Shown here in pieces: positions 49,510-58,764 of a DNA stretch of 64,000 nt; position 1 is the first letter of the stretch, and each line of letters starts with the position of its first letter. The position numbers were made by a program, and so were the translations under genes. Source of the DNA: Hominisplanchenecus murintestinalis (GTDB taxonomy: Bacteria; Bacillota; Clostridia; Lachnospirales; Lachnospiraceae); contig SRZB01000012.1 in assembly GCA_004793585.1 (NCBI GenBank), positions 1 to 64,000 of the forward strand, in the 5' to 3' direction. A model generated the notes under the pieces. The model had not been told where the DNA came from. It saw only the letters and a list, made by a program, of their open reading frames with translations, and did no database searches.

Positions 49510-50757
49510 TTACTCTACATCCCATCCTGACAAATATGCCTGCTGTTCCGGCGTCAGCTCATCAATCTTCAAGCCCATAGCCGCCAGTTTACAGCGTCCA
49601 ATCTCATCATCTATGGAATCCGGGATATCGTATACCTTTGTTGTAAGCGTTTCTTTATGCTTTACCAGCCAATTCAGACTCAACGCCTGCACTGCAAAGG
49701 ACATGTCCATGATTTCAGCCGGATGCCCCATTCCACATGCAAGGTTTACAAGCCTTCCTTCTCCGAGAACATTTAAGATACGTCCGTCTTCCAGCTCATA
49801 TCCCATGATATTGTTCCGACGCTCCTCGCTGCGCACCGCCATTTTCCTCAGCGCCGCGACATCTATCTCACAGTCAAAGTGTCCCGCATTGCACAGAATC
49901 GCATTGTCCTTCATAACCTTAAAATGTCTCGGCACAATTACGTCTTTACAACCCGTTACCGTCACAAAGATATCGCCATATTTTGCCGCCTCATCCATAG
50001 GCATAATCTGATAACCGTCCATAGTAGCGTCCAATGCTTTAAATGGGTCTATCTCTGTCACAATCACATTTGCCCCCATTCCCTTGGCACGCATAGCGGT
50101 TCCTTTTCCGCACCAGCCATAGCCTGCTACTACGACCGTCTTACCTGCAACAATCAAATTCGTAGTATCCATGATTGCCGTCCATACCGACTGACCGGTT
50201 CCATATTTATTGTCATAATAATGCTTTGCCTTCGCATCATTGACCGCCATCATCGGGCAGGGTAAAATCCCTTCCCTCTCTCTTGCTTTTAAGCGGTGTA
50301 TGCCTGTAGTTGTCTCCTCACATCCTCCAATCAGGTTCTCTGCGTACTCTTTGCATCTTCCGCCGAGCAGATTAATCAAATCCCCGCCGTCATCTACGAT
50401 TAAATGCGGGCGGCACTCTAATGTCTTGACCAGTAATTCTTCGTATTCCTCCGGTGAGACGCCATAAATACCAAAGGTCTCAACGCCCATTTCTGCTACT
50501 GCCGCGGCCACATCATCCTGCGTAGACAGAGGATTGCAGCCTGTCAGATACACCTCTGCGCCTCCTTTTGCCAGCACCAGCCCAAGATTTGCTGTTTTTG
50601 CTTCCAGATGCACTGAAACCGCAATGCGCAGCCCTTTGAATGGCTGTTCTTTTTCAAACCGTTTTTCTATCTCTGTCAATGCCGGCATAGATGCCCGCAC
50701 CCACTCTATCTTTTTTCTCCCTGAAGACGCCAGGGAAGCATCTTTAATAATACTCAT
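49510..50757 (-). CDS. ahcY: Adenosylhomocysteinase family (SAH or S-inosylhomocysteine hydrolase)
   Basis: 415 residues, the short form without the roughly 40-residue insert of many enzymes. The NAD-binding VVVAGYGWCGKGTAMR and the substrate segments NDAKAKHYYDNKYGTGQS and LCNAGHFD are present. It splits S-adenosylhomocysteine to adenosine and homocysteine. Because a deaminase gene lies 24 nt upstream in the same operon, the real substrate may be S-inosylhomocysteine, as shown for the methanogen enzyme; this is inference. Confidence 0.92.
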   Translation of the reverse strand: MSIIKDASLASSGRKKIEWVRASMPALTEIEKRFEKEQPFKGLRIAVSVHLEAKTANLGLVLAKGGAEVYLTGCNPLSTQDDVAAAVAEMGVETFGIYGVSPEEYEELLVKTLECRPHLIVDDGGDLINLLGGRCKEYAENLIGGCEETTTGIHRLKAREREGILPCPMMAVNDAKAKHYYDNKYGTGQSVWTAIMDTTNLIVAGKTVVVAGYGWCGKGTAMRAKGMGANVIVTEIDPFKALDATMDGYQIMPMDEAAKYGDIFVTVTGCKDVIVPRHFKVMKDNAILCNAGHFDCEIDVAALRKMAVRSEERRNNIMGYELEDGRILNVLGEGRLVNLACGMGHPAEIMDMSFAVQALSLNWLVKHKETLTTKVYDIPDSIDDEIGRCKLAAMGLKIDELTPEQQAYLSGWDVE

Positions 50758-50781
50758 CGTTCTTTATCCCTTTCTTTTCTA

Positions 50782-52050
50782 TCATGATAAATATTCTTTA
50801 ACTATCTTATCCACTTCATAATATACGCGCTCTGTATCTATCGTCAAAAGCCGGCGTCCCCGCATCACAAACCTGCCGTCAATCATCACTGACTCCACCT
50901 CCGAACCATTTGCTGAATAACACAGAGAGGAAAGGATATTATTGTTAGGGAACAGCGACGCTGCTTTCAAATCCACAAATATCAAATCAGCACATGCGCC
51001 CTCCCGAATAACTCCCAGCTGATTTTCCATATGCAGGGCTTTCGCTGCATTCTCTGTGGCGGCTTTTACAACAAACCGTGCAGGCGCCGCAGTGGAATCC
51101 CCCTTGATACCTTTATGTATCAGGGAGAGCAGCCCCATTTCCCTAAACATATTTAACGTATTATTGCTGGCAGTACCGTCTGTGCCAATACAGATATTGA
51201 TACCTTTTTCACGCATTTCAGAAATCGGTGCAAATCCATTTCCCAGTTTTGCATTGCTGGCCGGATTTGTTACCACATGCGCGCCCGAAGCCTGCAGAAT
51301 ATCCAAATCATTATAGCACATCTTTACACAGTGCGCCAAGATGGTTTTCTCATCCAGGAATCCGATATCTTCCAGCAGCTTCACCGGAGTTTTCCCATGT
51401 TTATTGAGACAGTCATTGACTTCCGTATCGCTTTCAGACAAATGAATCTGCTTTAGCATCCCCTGGCGCTCTGCCTCTTTTGAAACCTGCTCCAGCATCT
51501 GCGTGGAACAGCTGTAGATTGCATGGGGAGAGAGGATAAATTTCAAGGTACTGCTCTCATACTCACGCTTTTCTTCCAAGGCTTCCTGAAACCTTCCGAA
51601 ACCGTCTGAATACAAGTCCTCGCCTACCAGCCCGCGTCCGATAAATCCGCGCATCCCAGCGTCTTTCGCTGCCTGTGGAGACTGTCTGTGAAACATATGC
51701 ATATCGACAAAGCTTGTCGTCCCTGTCTTTATCATTTCCGAAAATGCCAACAGAGACGTCCAGTACGCCCCTTCTTTCGGCAGTCTGTCTTCTACCGGCA
51801 TAACACGCTGAAACAGCCACTCGCCAAAGTCCACGTCATCCGCATAGTTACGCATCACCGTCATATAAGCATGCGTGTGCATATTTATCAGTCCCGGCAT
51901 AACAAGTTTATCTTTCGCATCAACCACTTCGGCTCCATCTGTCTCTGAAAATGTAATCTTCCCATCCTTTACCCAAAAATCCTTTTGCTCAATCTGAAAA
52001 CCCTCTTCCGCAGAAAGCAGCAGCTTTGCGTTTATTACTTTATAATCCAT
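50782..52050 (-). CDS. SAH/MTA deaminase-type amidohydrolase
   Basis: 422 residues. Metal-dependent amidohydrolase with MHTHAYMT near residue 58-65, HLSESDTEV, HCVKM and GTDGTASNN, the arrangement of the MtaD/SAH deaminase family. It probably deaminates S-adenosylhomocysteine (or methylthioadenosine) to the inosyl form. The start at 52050 has GAGGTGG upstream; the ORF extension to 52170 would cover the promoter at 52141-52169 and is rejected. Operon with ahcY downstream. Confidence 0.88.
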   Translation of the reverse strand: MDYKVINAKLLLSAEEGFQIEQKDFWVKDGKITFSETDGAEVVDAKDKLVMPGLINMHTHAYMTVMRNYADDVDFGEWLFQRVMPVEDRLPKEGAYWTSLLAFSEMIKTGTTSFVDMHMFHRQSPQAAKDAGMRGFIGRGLVGEDLYSDGFGRFQEALEEKREYESSTLKFILSPHAIYSCSTQMLEQVSKEAERQGMLKQIHLSESDTEVNDCLNKHGKTPVKLLEDIGFLDEKTILAHCVKMCYNDLDILQASGAHVVTNPASNAKLGNGFAPISEMREKGINICIGTDGTASNNTLNMFREMGLLSLIHKGIKGDSTAAPARFVVKAATENAAKALHMENQLGVIREGACADLIFVDLKAASLFPNNNILSSLCYSANGSEVESVMIDGRFVMRGRRLLTIDTERVYYEVDKIVKEYLS

Positions 52051-52140
52051 CTCGTCAACCACCTCGGCTCCTTTTTTCCCGCCTCTGCAGGCATCGCAGC
52101 CGATACCTTTCCTGAATAATATTGTTCTTCTTTCGGAAAT

Positions 52141-52169
52141 AGTATACTTGATATCTGAATAGATGTCCA
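52141..52169 (-). promoter_or_regulatory. Promoter of the deaminase-ahcY operon
   Basis: Minus strand TGGACA (52164-52169), 17-nt spacer, TATACT (52141-52146), leader of about 85 nt. No SAH riboswitch was recognised in the leader. Confidence 0.7.
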
Positions 52170-52192
52170 TTCATTGAAACAATTTCCCTGCT

Positions 52193-52219
52193 AAAAATAC
52201 CCGGGCGGTTAAGCCCGGG
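52193..52219 (-). terminator. Intrinsic terminator after metK
   Basis: CCCGGGC (52200-52206) pairs with GCCCGGG (52213-52219); on the minus strand the stem is followed by TATTTTT. It separates metK from the deaminase-ahcY operon. Confidence 0.85.
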
Positions 52220-52237
52220 CACAGTAAAGCATCTAAA

Positions 52238-53428
52238 CTATTTAATATATTTTTTCAAATCTTCTACCCTGTCAACCTTCTCCCAGGGAAGATCCAGATC
52301 ATTGCGTCCAAAATGTCCGTATGCCGCTGTCTGCTTATAAAGCGGACGGCGCAGATCCAGCATCTTGATAATACCTGCCGGACGCAAATCGAAGTTCTCC
52401 CTCACGATTTCCGTTAACTTCTCGTCAGAAAGTTTTCCTGTTCCAAAAGTATCTACCATAACAGAAGTAGGACGCGCCACACCGATGGCATAAGAAAGCT
52501 GGATTTCACATTTGTCTGCCAATCCCGCTGCCACAATATTCTTTGCCACATACCGCGCTGCATATGCTGCAGAACGGTCTACCTTCGTGCAGTCCTTTCC
52601 TGAGAATGCGCCGCCGCCGTGACGTGCATATCCGCCGTAAGTATCCACAATAATCTTCCGTCCGGTCAGTCCGCTGTCTCCATGAGGGCCTCCGATAACA
52701 AATCGTCCGGTAGGATTGATGAAAAATTTCGTCTCTCCATCTACCATATCCTGCGGAAGAATGACGTCAAACACATGCTTCTTAATATCCTCATGAATTT
52801 GTTCCTGGGTCACGTCCGGGTCATGCTGCGTCGAAAGCACTACCGCGTCCAGTCTTGCCGGTCTGCCATTTTCATCATACTCTACACTCACCTGGGTTTT
52901 ACCGTCAGCCCGCAGGTAAGGCAGCGTCCCATCTTTACGGACTTTCGTAAGCTGCAGCGCCAGCTTATGCGCCAATGAAATCGGATATGGCATATATTCT
53001 TCTGTTTCATTGCTCGCATAACCGAACATCATACCCTGGTCTCCGGCGCCGATTGCCTCTATTTCCTCGTCAGACATCTCATTTTCCTTTGCCTCCAGAG
53101 CCTTGTCCACACCCATTGCAATATCCGTAGACTGCTCGTCAATCGCAGTGATCACGCCGCAGGTATCTGCATCAAACCCATATTTCCCTCTGGTATAACC
53201 GATTTCCCTCACGGTGTCGCGCACGATTTTCTGAATATCTACATATGCTTTCGTAGTAATCTCGCCCATAACCAGAACAAGCCCTGTCGTGATAGCCGTC
53301 TCACATGCTACGCGGCTCATCGGGTCCTGCTCCAGCAGTGCGTCCAAAATCGCGTCGGAAATCTGGTCGCACATCTTGTCCGGATGCCCTTCTGTTACTG
53401 ATTCGGAAGTAAACAACAATTTTTCCAT
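52238..53428 (-). CDS. metK: S-adenosylmethionine synthetase MetK
   Basis: About 396 residues. [28 protein letters not shown], and the [17 protein letters not shown]-loop-like motif are diagnostic. It makes SAM from methionine and ATP. The start near 53428 has AAGGAGG; the extension to 53464 is rejected. Controlled by a SAM-I riboswitch just upstream. Confidence 0.97.
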   Translation of the reverse strand: MEKLLFTSESVTEGHPDKMCDQISDAILDALLEQDPMSRVACETAITTGLVLVMGEITTKAYVDIQKIVRDTVREIGYTRGKYGFDADTCGVITAIDEQSTDIAMGVDKALEAKENEMSDEEIEAIGAGDQGMMFGYASNETEEYMPYPISLAHKLALQLTKVRKDGTLPYLRADGKTQVSVEYDENGRPARLDAVVLSTQHDPDVTQEQIHEDIKKHVFDVILPQDMVDGETKFFINPTGRFVIGGPHGDSGLTGRKIIVDTYGGYARHGGGAFSGKDCTKVDRSAAYAARYVAKNIVAAGLADKCEIQLSYAIGVARPTSVMVDTFGTGKLSDEKLTEIVRENFDLRPAGIIKMLDLRRPLYKQTAAYGHFGRNDLDLPWEKVDRVEDLKKYIK

Positions 53429-53490
53429 GAAATCCTCCTTTGTCCAATGACTGTATTCTCTCATTCACCAAAGATCAACTCTACGGATAA

Positions 53491-53514
53491 GAAAAGGCCC
53501 GCATAAGCGGACCT
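53491..53514 (-). terminator. Terminator of the SAM-I riboswitch
   Basis: Minus strand AGGTCCGC-TTAT-GCGGGCCTTTTC, an 8-bp stem with T-rich tail, between aptamer and metK. Forms the off state when SAM is bound. Confidence 0.85.
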
Positions 53515-53536
53515 CCTATCTTTATCGACAAGTAAA

Positions 53537-53636
53537 TCCTCTTATTGTTCGATTGCTCGCTCAGGTTGGCACCTTCCTTATAGGGGTTGCCGTGGTTTCA
53601 CAGATCCTTTGTATCTCCACCACTCTGAATAAGAGA
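53537..53636 (-). promoter_or_regulatory. SAM-I riboswitch aptamer (S box)
   Basis: On the minus strand CTCTTATTCAGAG starts P1; AGATACAAAGGATCTGTGAAACC, GGCAACC, AAGGAAGGTGCCAACCTGAGC and a closing AATAAGAG follow in the S-box order (quoted piecewise). Confidence 0.95.
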
Positions 53637-53661
53637 AAATATTATATTTATCTGCTTCTAT

Positions 53662-53690
53662 ACCATACCTCATTTCTGAGTGTACGTCAA
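53662..53690 (-). promoter_or_regulatory. Promoter of metK
   Basis: Minus strand TTGACG (53685-53690), 17-nt spacer, TATGGT (53662-53667), about 20 nt before the SAM-I aptamer. Confidence 0.65.
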
Positions 53691-53718
53691 GTACTTTGCT
53701 CTATTTGTTTGTCAGATA

Positions 53719-53861
53719 GTAACAGTTCAGCCTTCGGCTTCACTGTTACGGAATCCAGCCCATTTAAAGTTTGCTGTTCGCAAAGGGCTGGATTCTCTGG
53801 CTGAATTTACGCATTCTCACAGACTTTGCAGCAAGTGCAAAGTCCTGGGCTGAACTGTTAC
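53719..53861. repeat. Structured dispersed repeat, copy 1 (MITE-like)
   Basis: 143 nt bounded by perfect 14-bp terminal inverted repeats GTAACAGTTCAGCC / GGCTGAACTGTTAC. Inside are three more hairpins: AGCC-TTC-GGCT, GAATCCAGCCC...GGGCTGGATTC (11 bp), and GACTTTGCA-GCAAG-TGCAAAGTC (9 bp), so a transcript would fold like a cloverleaf. GTCAG occurs on both sides (53711 and 53862). It contains no ORF. An inverted second copy lies at 63913-64000. Confidence 0.85.
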
Positions 53862-53876
53862 GTCAGCTACGCAGCA

Positions 53877-53907
53877 AGGGGATGCATTCGAATCCGCATC
53901 CCCTTTG
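53877..53907. terminator. Hairpin after the GH20 gene
   Basis: AAGGGGATGC pairs with GCATCCCCTT across a 10-nt loop, about 30 nt after the GH20 stop. Strong stem, but no T tract on the minus strand. Confidence 0.5.
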
Positions 53908-53935
53908 AGTAAACTGCCTCCCGGCCGCCACACTT

Positions 53936-56900
53936 TTATTTTACTTTTGTCTTTTTCCCTGCTCCGGCCTTTTTCAGCTGTTTTAAAAGTTTTGCTTTCT
54001 GCTTCTTGCTCATCTTCTTAGCGCTTACAGTCAGTTTCGCTGATGTTTTCTTAAACGCCCCTGTCTTAATGCTCTTCAGCGCTTTTCCTTTCAACTGAAC
54101 GGACTTCAGGTTTTTACAGCCCATAAACGCCTGCTTGCTGATTGTAGTGACATTCGTCCCAAGGACTACCTTTTTCAGTTTGGTATTCCCCTTCATCACG
54201 CTTGCCCCAACTTCTGTCACCTTACAGGTTACGCCTGCAATCTTAACCGTAGCAGGAACATTTAATGTCGCTTTCTTTTTGTTAATTACACTTACAAGCT
54301 TTGCAGTCTTATTCTTTGCGTTAATTACTTTGTAGCGTCCGTTGCCCACCTTCTCCTCAGCACCGGGTTTGAAAATCGGCTTCACCGGGTTTGGATTACC
54401 CGGATTTGGATTACCCGGATTTGGATTACCCGGATTTGGATTGCCTGGGTTTGGATTACCTGGGTTTGGATTACCTGGATCCGGTACAATTATTTTCTGC
54501 AATTTAGCTTTTGCTGCCGCCAGAGCATCCAATGCGGCCTTTGCTTCTTTCTGCAATGCATTCGGATTTCCCAGAATCTCCTTCAGGTCAGCCAGCGCTT
54601 TTGCATATTCGGCGGCAGACTCTGCCGTATATTCTTTCAAATTCACTTTTTCTGCTTCTGCCACTGCTGAAGAAACACTATCCATATCTGCCGGTCTTTC
54701 AACTAATGCCACCTCAAGTTTCTCCATGATGTCTGCTACTTCCGCTTTCGTTACAGGATTCTTCAGAATTTTTTCTGCCTCTTTCAGATATTCTTTAAGC
54801 AGAGCCACACTCTCCTCTGTATACAGGCTTTCATCAATATTCTTAAGCTCCTCTGCCCTCTCTTCCTGTTTTGCCTGAAGCTCAGACGTTTCTATGTTAT
54901 TTTCCACCTCCGGCTTACGGACAAGCAGACTGTCCAGGCTCTGAACACTTCCATAAGCTGCAAAGAGATCTTCAATCGTGCTGTTCTGGCTGCTTACAAT
55001 CGTTTCTATCATTGCAATCGCCTCTGTTACGGCATTCCAGCTCTGCGCTGTATAGTCTGAACTGTTCAAATTCTTATATGGCGCCAATGCTGTCGTTATC
55101 GCATCTCTATTTACGTTTACATGGTATAGATTCAGCTCTGCAGCCGTTCCATGCGTCGCTTCGCTGGCTAAAATATTCAGCTTCACACTCTTCGCTTCAA
55201 TCGGCTCAAACACTGCTGCCTTTTCCGTCATATCAGACGCCCAGGTGCCACTGGCATAATTTGTCACTACCGTTCCATCTGCCTTTGTGATATCAATGCT
55301 GTACTGTGTAATACGTCCGTTCGTACTATTCTGCCTTGGCAGATAAGTCAGCATATTAACCGTCTTTGCCGCATTATTATTAAATGTAAGCGTCAGATAA
55401 TGGTCGTGATCTTTCGTCTCATTTTTTTCTGAGTTCTGAGACCAGTCTGTATGCCAATAAGTTGTCGTATCTCCGTCCAATACAGCCGGGAAACGCCCCT
55501 CTGAATGATCCGAACAGCCGGTAGCAGTCATTTCTCCCTGCGGAACCGCAGCGCTGCTGTAATCGCCTGTAATCGGCTTCTCAACAGATACTGTCACTCC
55601 ATCTATAAGTCCTTTGAAACTCTTTGTCGCACTTCCGATACGTCCCAGCGGAAGCATCATCGTAGCTGTCTTTGTAATGCCTGTCTGTGCCAGTTTCGCG
55701 CTCAATTCCGTAGTTTCATGATTCGCAAAATAAATGTCCGGATTATTATTCTTGGAAATAATAGTCGTTCCATTTCCTTTTGTAACTGTTGCCAGATTGC
55801 CATCTTCGTCATATATCTTATTATCAATAAGCGTGCCATTTACATACAGTTCCGGAGTATCTTTTGCTCCTTTGAAGGTCAGCTCTACCCACTCGCCCTT
55901 CGGAAGCGTATAGTTAAAGGAATAATCATATCCTTCTCTTGAAAATCCGACTTTTCCGGTATGCTTCTGTACTGCCTTAATCGCATACGTACCGTAAGCC
56001 CCGAATGCATCTTTTGATTCACACAGAATCTGTTCGCCTTCAGCATCTGTGTCCATCTTCACCCTCATCGTAAGGGTTCCATTTCCCCCAATCTTATCAA
56101 GATTATCCGGAGTCGTCAGATAACTCTCTCCGCCGTTCAGCCTCAATGCCTTGCTGCCGTCTGAATCTGCCTGTGTGACATTTTTACTGTCTGCCGCGTC
56201 ATAACTGTTCGCACTGGAATCCTCGGTAAGCGCCTCATCAAATGTATAGTCCAGAACTGTTTTTGTTACCGACTCAACCTCTCCGTATACTTTTGTTCCC
56301 GGAGCCGTCCCCAGCTTCTCTACATCTGCCCTAAGTTCTTCATATGTCCTGTCCGCTGCTTCGCCCCACAGCCTTGCGCTGTATGCCGGAAGCGGCTGAT
56401 AGAAACGGTCGAAGGAATCGTACTGAGAAATACCATTTCCGCGGGTATCCACACTGTCATGCCAAATCGCATAGCACCCGCCGAGAATCTGGTCGTCGCC
56501 CTCGCTTACATTCAGATTTCCGATACTGTTCGGTTCCCATGAATTATAGATGTTCTGTGCATTAATATAATCATTATAATATCCTGCCGCAGGTACAATA
56601 TAGTTTGGTCCTTCCAGCGTATTGATTAACTCATATCCTGAATTATACATAACCTGTGGATTCGCATAGCCCGTATTCCAGATATTCAGCTGCACGTCTT
56701 TTGACGGAACCGGGGTGTCTCCTGCCTTGTTCGTAAGGCTTCCCCACATACGGACAGTCCTGGTCTTTCCATCCGCCGTCTTTGTTCCCTGCACAAACTC
56801 AATCATTTCTTTCGAGAACCTGCGGAACAGTTCTTTTCCTACTTTTCCTTCTTCTCCATGATACTCGTCTGTACCAATGTGAATCGTGTCAATATCTGCA

Positions 56901-58588
56901 AAGACTGCATCCTTGCCCCCATCAAAATACTCCTGCCAGATGCTCTTTGCCCACGCGAAGGAACCCTCATTCGTAAGATTCAGCTCTTCAATCAGATAAC
57001 CATGCGATCCTCCTGCTTTCTTTGTCATATATTCCTCGTATACCCTCGTAATTGGCAATGCATGGGCCGGCATATCAAATTCCGGTACGATACTCACCCC
57101 TCTTGTCTGGGCGTCTTTCACAAACTCCTTAAAGTCTTCTTTCGTATAATACATATCCTGCGACATCAGGGTCACGCCTGTTTCTTCATTCTTTTTATCG
57201 GACTCCAGACGGAATCCAGCATAAGACTGTGCAGCAGCAGTCTCCAGATCCGGATAATCTTCATGGAAAATCAGGTTATCGCTCAAGTGGAGCTGTAAGC
57301 TGTTCATCTTGTACCAGGACATATTTCTTGCAAAATCATATACTGTTTCCAGGTCGAACGGCTTTCTCCCCAAGTCAAAACTGAACGCACGCACTTCATA
57401 CTTAGGATAATCCCTGACAATACCCCTTGGCATGACGCCCTGTGTCTGCTTCAGAATCTGGAGGATACTGATAACGCCCCAGTAAACGCCCACTGCATCG
57501 GAAGCTTCTACCAATACAGCATTTCCAATTTTCAGGACATAGCCTTCTTTTCCAAGCCCTTTCTCTGCGGTATCTAATGTCAGATAGAAGTCTCCTTCGG
57601 AAACATCCTTGATTCCGCCTGTCACTACCTGTATCGGAGAACCTGTAATTATTTCATAATCTTCTGCAAACTTCTTTGCTGCATCTGCCAGCTCTTTATC
57701 CGCCACGATTTTGCTCACGGCAGAAACTGCAAACTGCCCCTGAGTACCATGCCATTCCTGCAGCTCCGGAATCACAGATGGCTTCGCATTCGCATTTTCT
57801 TCCGGCTCATACCTTCCCGGAACGGATATCGTATACTCTTGTGAATTTGCTTTCTCCCCATTCACAGAAACCTCGTAAAATCCTTTTACCACTTTATCTG
57901 AAAGCGGTTTATAAATCGTTCCGTCATCGCCAATCACCTGTTCGTAATCTGCGCAGAAGCGGACTTTCACACCATCGCCCAGATCCGGCATGGAAATATG
58001 TGTTCCGTCTTCGGAAATCTCCGGCGCTGTAACACGAGCCACAAGTTCCAGGGCGCTCACCGGAATTTCCCCTTCATAAACTTCAAATTCATAAACCGAT
58101 ACAACGTTCCAGGATGTTTCACCCCCTAAACCATCGGCCGTAAAAGTTTTGATATTCAGACGCACATACTGTGCCTGTACCGGAGCATCCAAAGTAATCT
58201 TCTGCACCGTTTCCGCAGGCTTTTGCGTAAAGCTGGCTACCTCCGTCCAACTGTTTCCATCATTCGATGTCTCAATCGCATAGTTTGTAGCGTTTCTCCT
58301 CTCCCATTTCACAACGAAGCCCTTCATGGTCTGCACGCTGTCCCATGCAAGCTGCAGCGTCTGATCCCTGTCTCCTCTTGCGCTCGCCCACCTGGTTGCA
58401 CCATCCCCGTCGTTTGCCTTCGATGCCGGATAATCACTCGTTTCCGTACTGGATGCTGTGGCTGTGGCGCTTAACGCCAGATTCTCATCATTTGCTTTTG
58501 CCGTCAGCGCCGGAAGCTGTATGGAACCAAGCGTGACGCAGACTGCCAATATCAAAGCGCCTGCCTTCCTAATTTTTCTTTGAAACAT
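53936..58588 (-). CDS. Secreted multidomain GH20 beta-N-acetylhexosaminidase
   Basis: 1550 residues. Signal peptide (1-32); F5/8 type C (CBM32-like) domain (about 33-172); GH20 N-terminal domain (about 265-390); GH20 catalytic barrel (about 395-770) with the catalytic pair Asp574-Glu575 in IGTDEYHG; LamG-like domain; a second F5/8 C domain; FIVAR-type helical repeats; a PGNPN repeat spacer; and a C-terminal BspA-type leucine-rich repeat ending in a Lys-rich tail. It likely releases N-acetylhexosamine or lacto-N-biose from host mucin or milk glycans outside the cell. No LPXTG motif. The start at 58588 has GGAGGGG upstream. A decayed paralogue lies directly upstream. Confidence 0.9.
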   Translation of the reverse strand: MFQRKIRKAGALILAVCVTLGSIQLPALTAKANDENLALSATATASSTETSDYPASKANDGDGATRWASARGDRDQTLQLAWDSVQTMKGFVVKWERRNATNYAIETSNDGNSWTEVASFTQKPAETVQKITLDAPVQAQYVRLNIKTFTADGLGGETSWNVVSVYEFEVYEGEIPVSALELVARVTAPEISEDGTHISMPDLGDGVKVRFCADYEQVIGDDGTIYKPLSDKVVKGFYEVSVNGEKANSQEYTISVPGRYEPEENANAKPSVIPELQEWHGTQGQFAVSAVSKIVADKELADAAKKFAEDYEIITGSPIQVVTGGIKDVSEGDFYLTLDTAEKGLGKEGYVLKIGNAVLVEASDAVGVYWGVISILQILKQTQGVMPRGIVRDYPKYEVRAFSFDLGRKPFDLETVYDFARNMSWYKMNSLQLHLSDNLIFHEDYPDLETAAAQSYAGFRLESDKKNEETGVTLMSQDMYYTKEDFKEFVKDAQTRGVSIVPEFDMPAHALPITRVYEEYMTKKAGGSHGYLIEELNLTNEGSFAWAKSIWQEYFDGGKDAVFADIDTIHIGTDEYHGEEGKVGKELFRRFSKEMIEFVQGTKTADGKTRTVRMWGSLTNKAGDTPVPSKDVQLNIWNTGYANPQVMYNSGYELINTLEGPNYIVPAAGYYNDYINAQNIYNSWEPNSIGNLNVSEGDDQILGGCYAIWHDSVDTRGNGISQYDSFDRFYQPLPAYSARLWGEAADRTYEELRADVEKLGTAPGTKVYGEVESVTKTVLDYTFDEALTEDSSANSYDAADSKNVTQADSDGSKALRLNGGESYLTTPDNLDKIGGNGTLTMRVKMDTDAEGEQILCESKDAFGAYGTYAIKAVQKHTGKVGFSREGYDYSFNYTLPKGEWVELTFKGAKDTPELYVNGTLIDNKIYDEDGNLATVTKGNGTTIISKNNNPDIYFANHETTELSAKLAQTGITKTATMMLPLGRIGSATKSFKGLIDGVTVSVEKPITGDYSSAAVPQGEMTATGCSDHSEGRFPAVLDGDTTTYWHTDWSQNSEKNETKDHDHYLTLTFNNNAAKTVNMLTYLPRQNSTNGRITQYSIDITKADGTVVTNYASGTWASDMTEKAAVFEPIEAKSVKLNILASEATHGTAAELNLYHVNVNRDAITTALAPYKNLNSSDYTAQSWNAVTEAIAMIETIVSSQNSTIEDLFAAYGSVQSLDSLLVRKPEVENNIETSELQAKQEERAEELKNIDESLYTEESVALLKEYLKEAEKILKNPVTKAEVADIMEKLEVALVERPADMDSVSSAVAEAEKVNLKEYTAESAAEYAKALADLKEILGNPNALQKEAKAALDALAAAKAKLQKIIVPDPGNPNPGNPNPGNPNPGNPNPGNPNPGNPNPVKPIFKPGAEEKVGNGRYKVINAKNKTAKLVSVINKKKATLNVPATVKIAGVTCKVTEVGASVMKGNTKLKKVVLGTNVTTISKQAFMGCKNLKSVQLKGKALKSIKTGAFKKTSAKLTVSAKKMSKKQKAKLLKQLKKAGAGKKTKVK
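54382..54482. repeat. 15-nt tandem repeat encoding PGNPN
   Basis: Six to seven near-identical 15-nt units (plus-strand GGATTTGGATTACCC type) encode the Pro-Gly-Asn-Pro-Asn spacer of the GH20 enzyme. Unit 5-7 use a slightly different codon set. The repeats may vary in number by slippage. Confidence 0.85.
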
Positions 58589-58640
58589 ATCGCCCCTCCT
58601 CTTAGCTAAACATTGAAAATTTACCAAAATGCTTTCACCT

Positions 58641-58669
58641 ATATTAACACAAATTTGTGAATATGTCTA
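58641..58669 (-). promoter_or_regulatory. GH20 promoter with palindromic operator
   Basis: Minus strand TAGACA (58664-58669), 17-nt spacer, TAATAT (58641-58646), about 50 nt before the GH20 start. The spacer contains the perfect 12-bp palindrome CACAAATTTGTG (58648-58659), a candidate operator for a sugar-responsive regulator. Confidence 0.6.
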
Positions 58670-58699
58670 TAAATCTTTCTGCTCTTATGTATTTTCCTG

Positions 58700-58745
58700 T
58701 AACAATTTGGCTGTCGGTTTATAAAAACTGACAGCCAAATTGTTA
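58700..58745. terminator. Long hairpin downstream of GH20 pseudogene
   Basis: TAACAATTTGGCTGTC pairs with GACAGCCAAATTGTTA, extended by GTTT/AAAC with a wobble, around a short AT loop: about 20 bp in all. It lies 20 nt after the pseudogene stop. No T tract follows on the minus strand. Confidence 0.65.
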
Positions 58746-58764
58746 TCAAAAAATTCTCTTCCAA

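Noticed and set aside
52051-52140. SAH riboswitch in the leader of the deaminase-ahcY operon
   Set aside because: GC-rich pairing segments exist, but the conserved SAH aptamer sequence was not found.
54382-54482. Possible CRISPR array in the short repeats
   Set aside because: Units are 15 nt without spacers and lie in frame in a coding region as PGNPN repeats.
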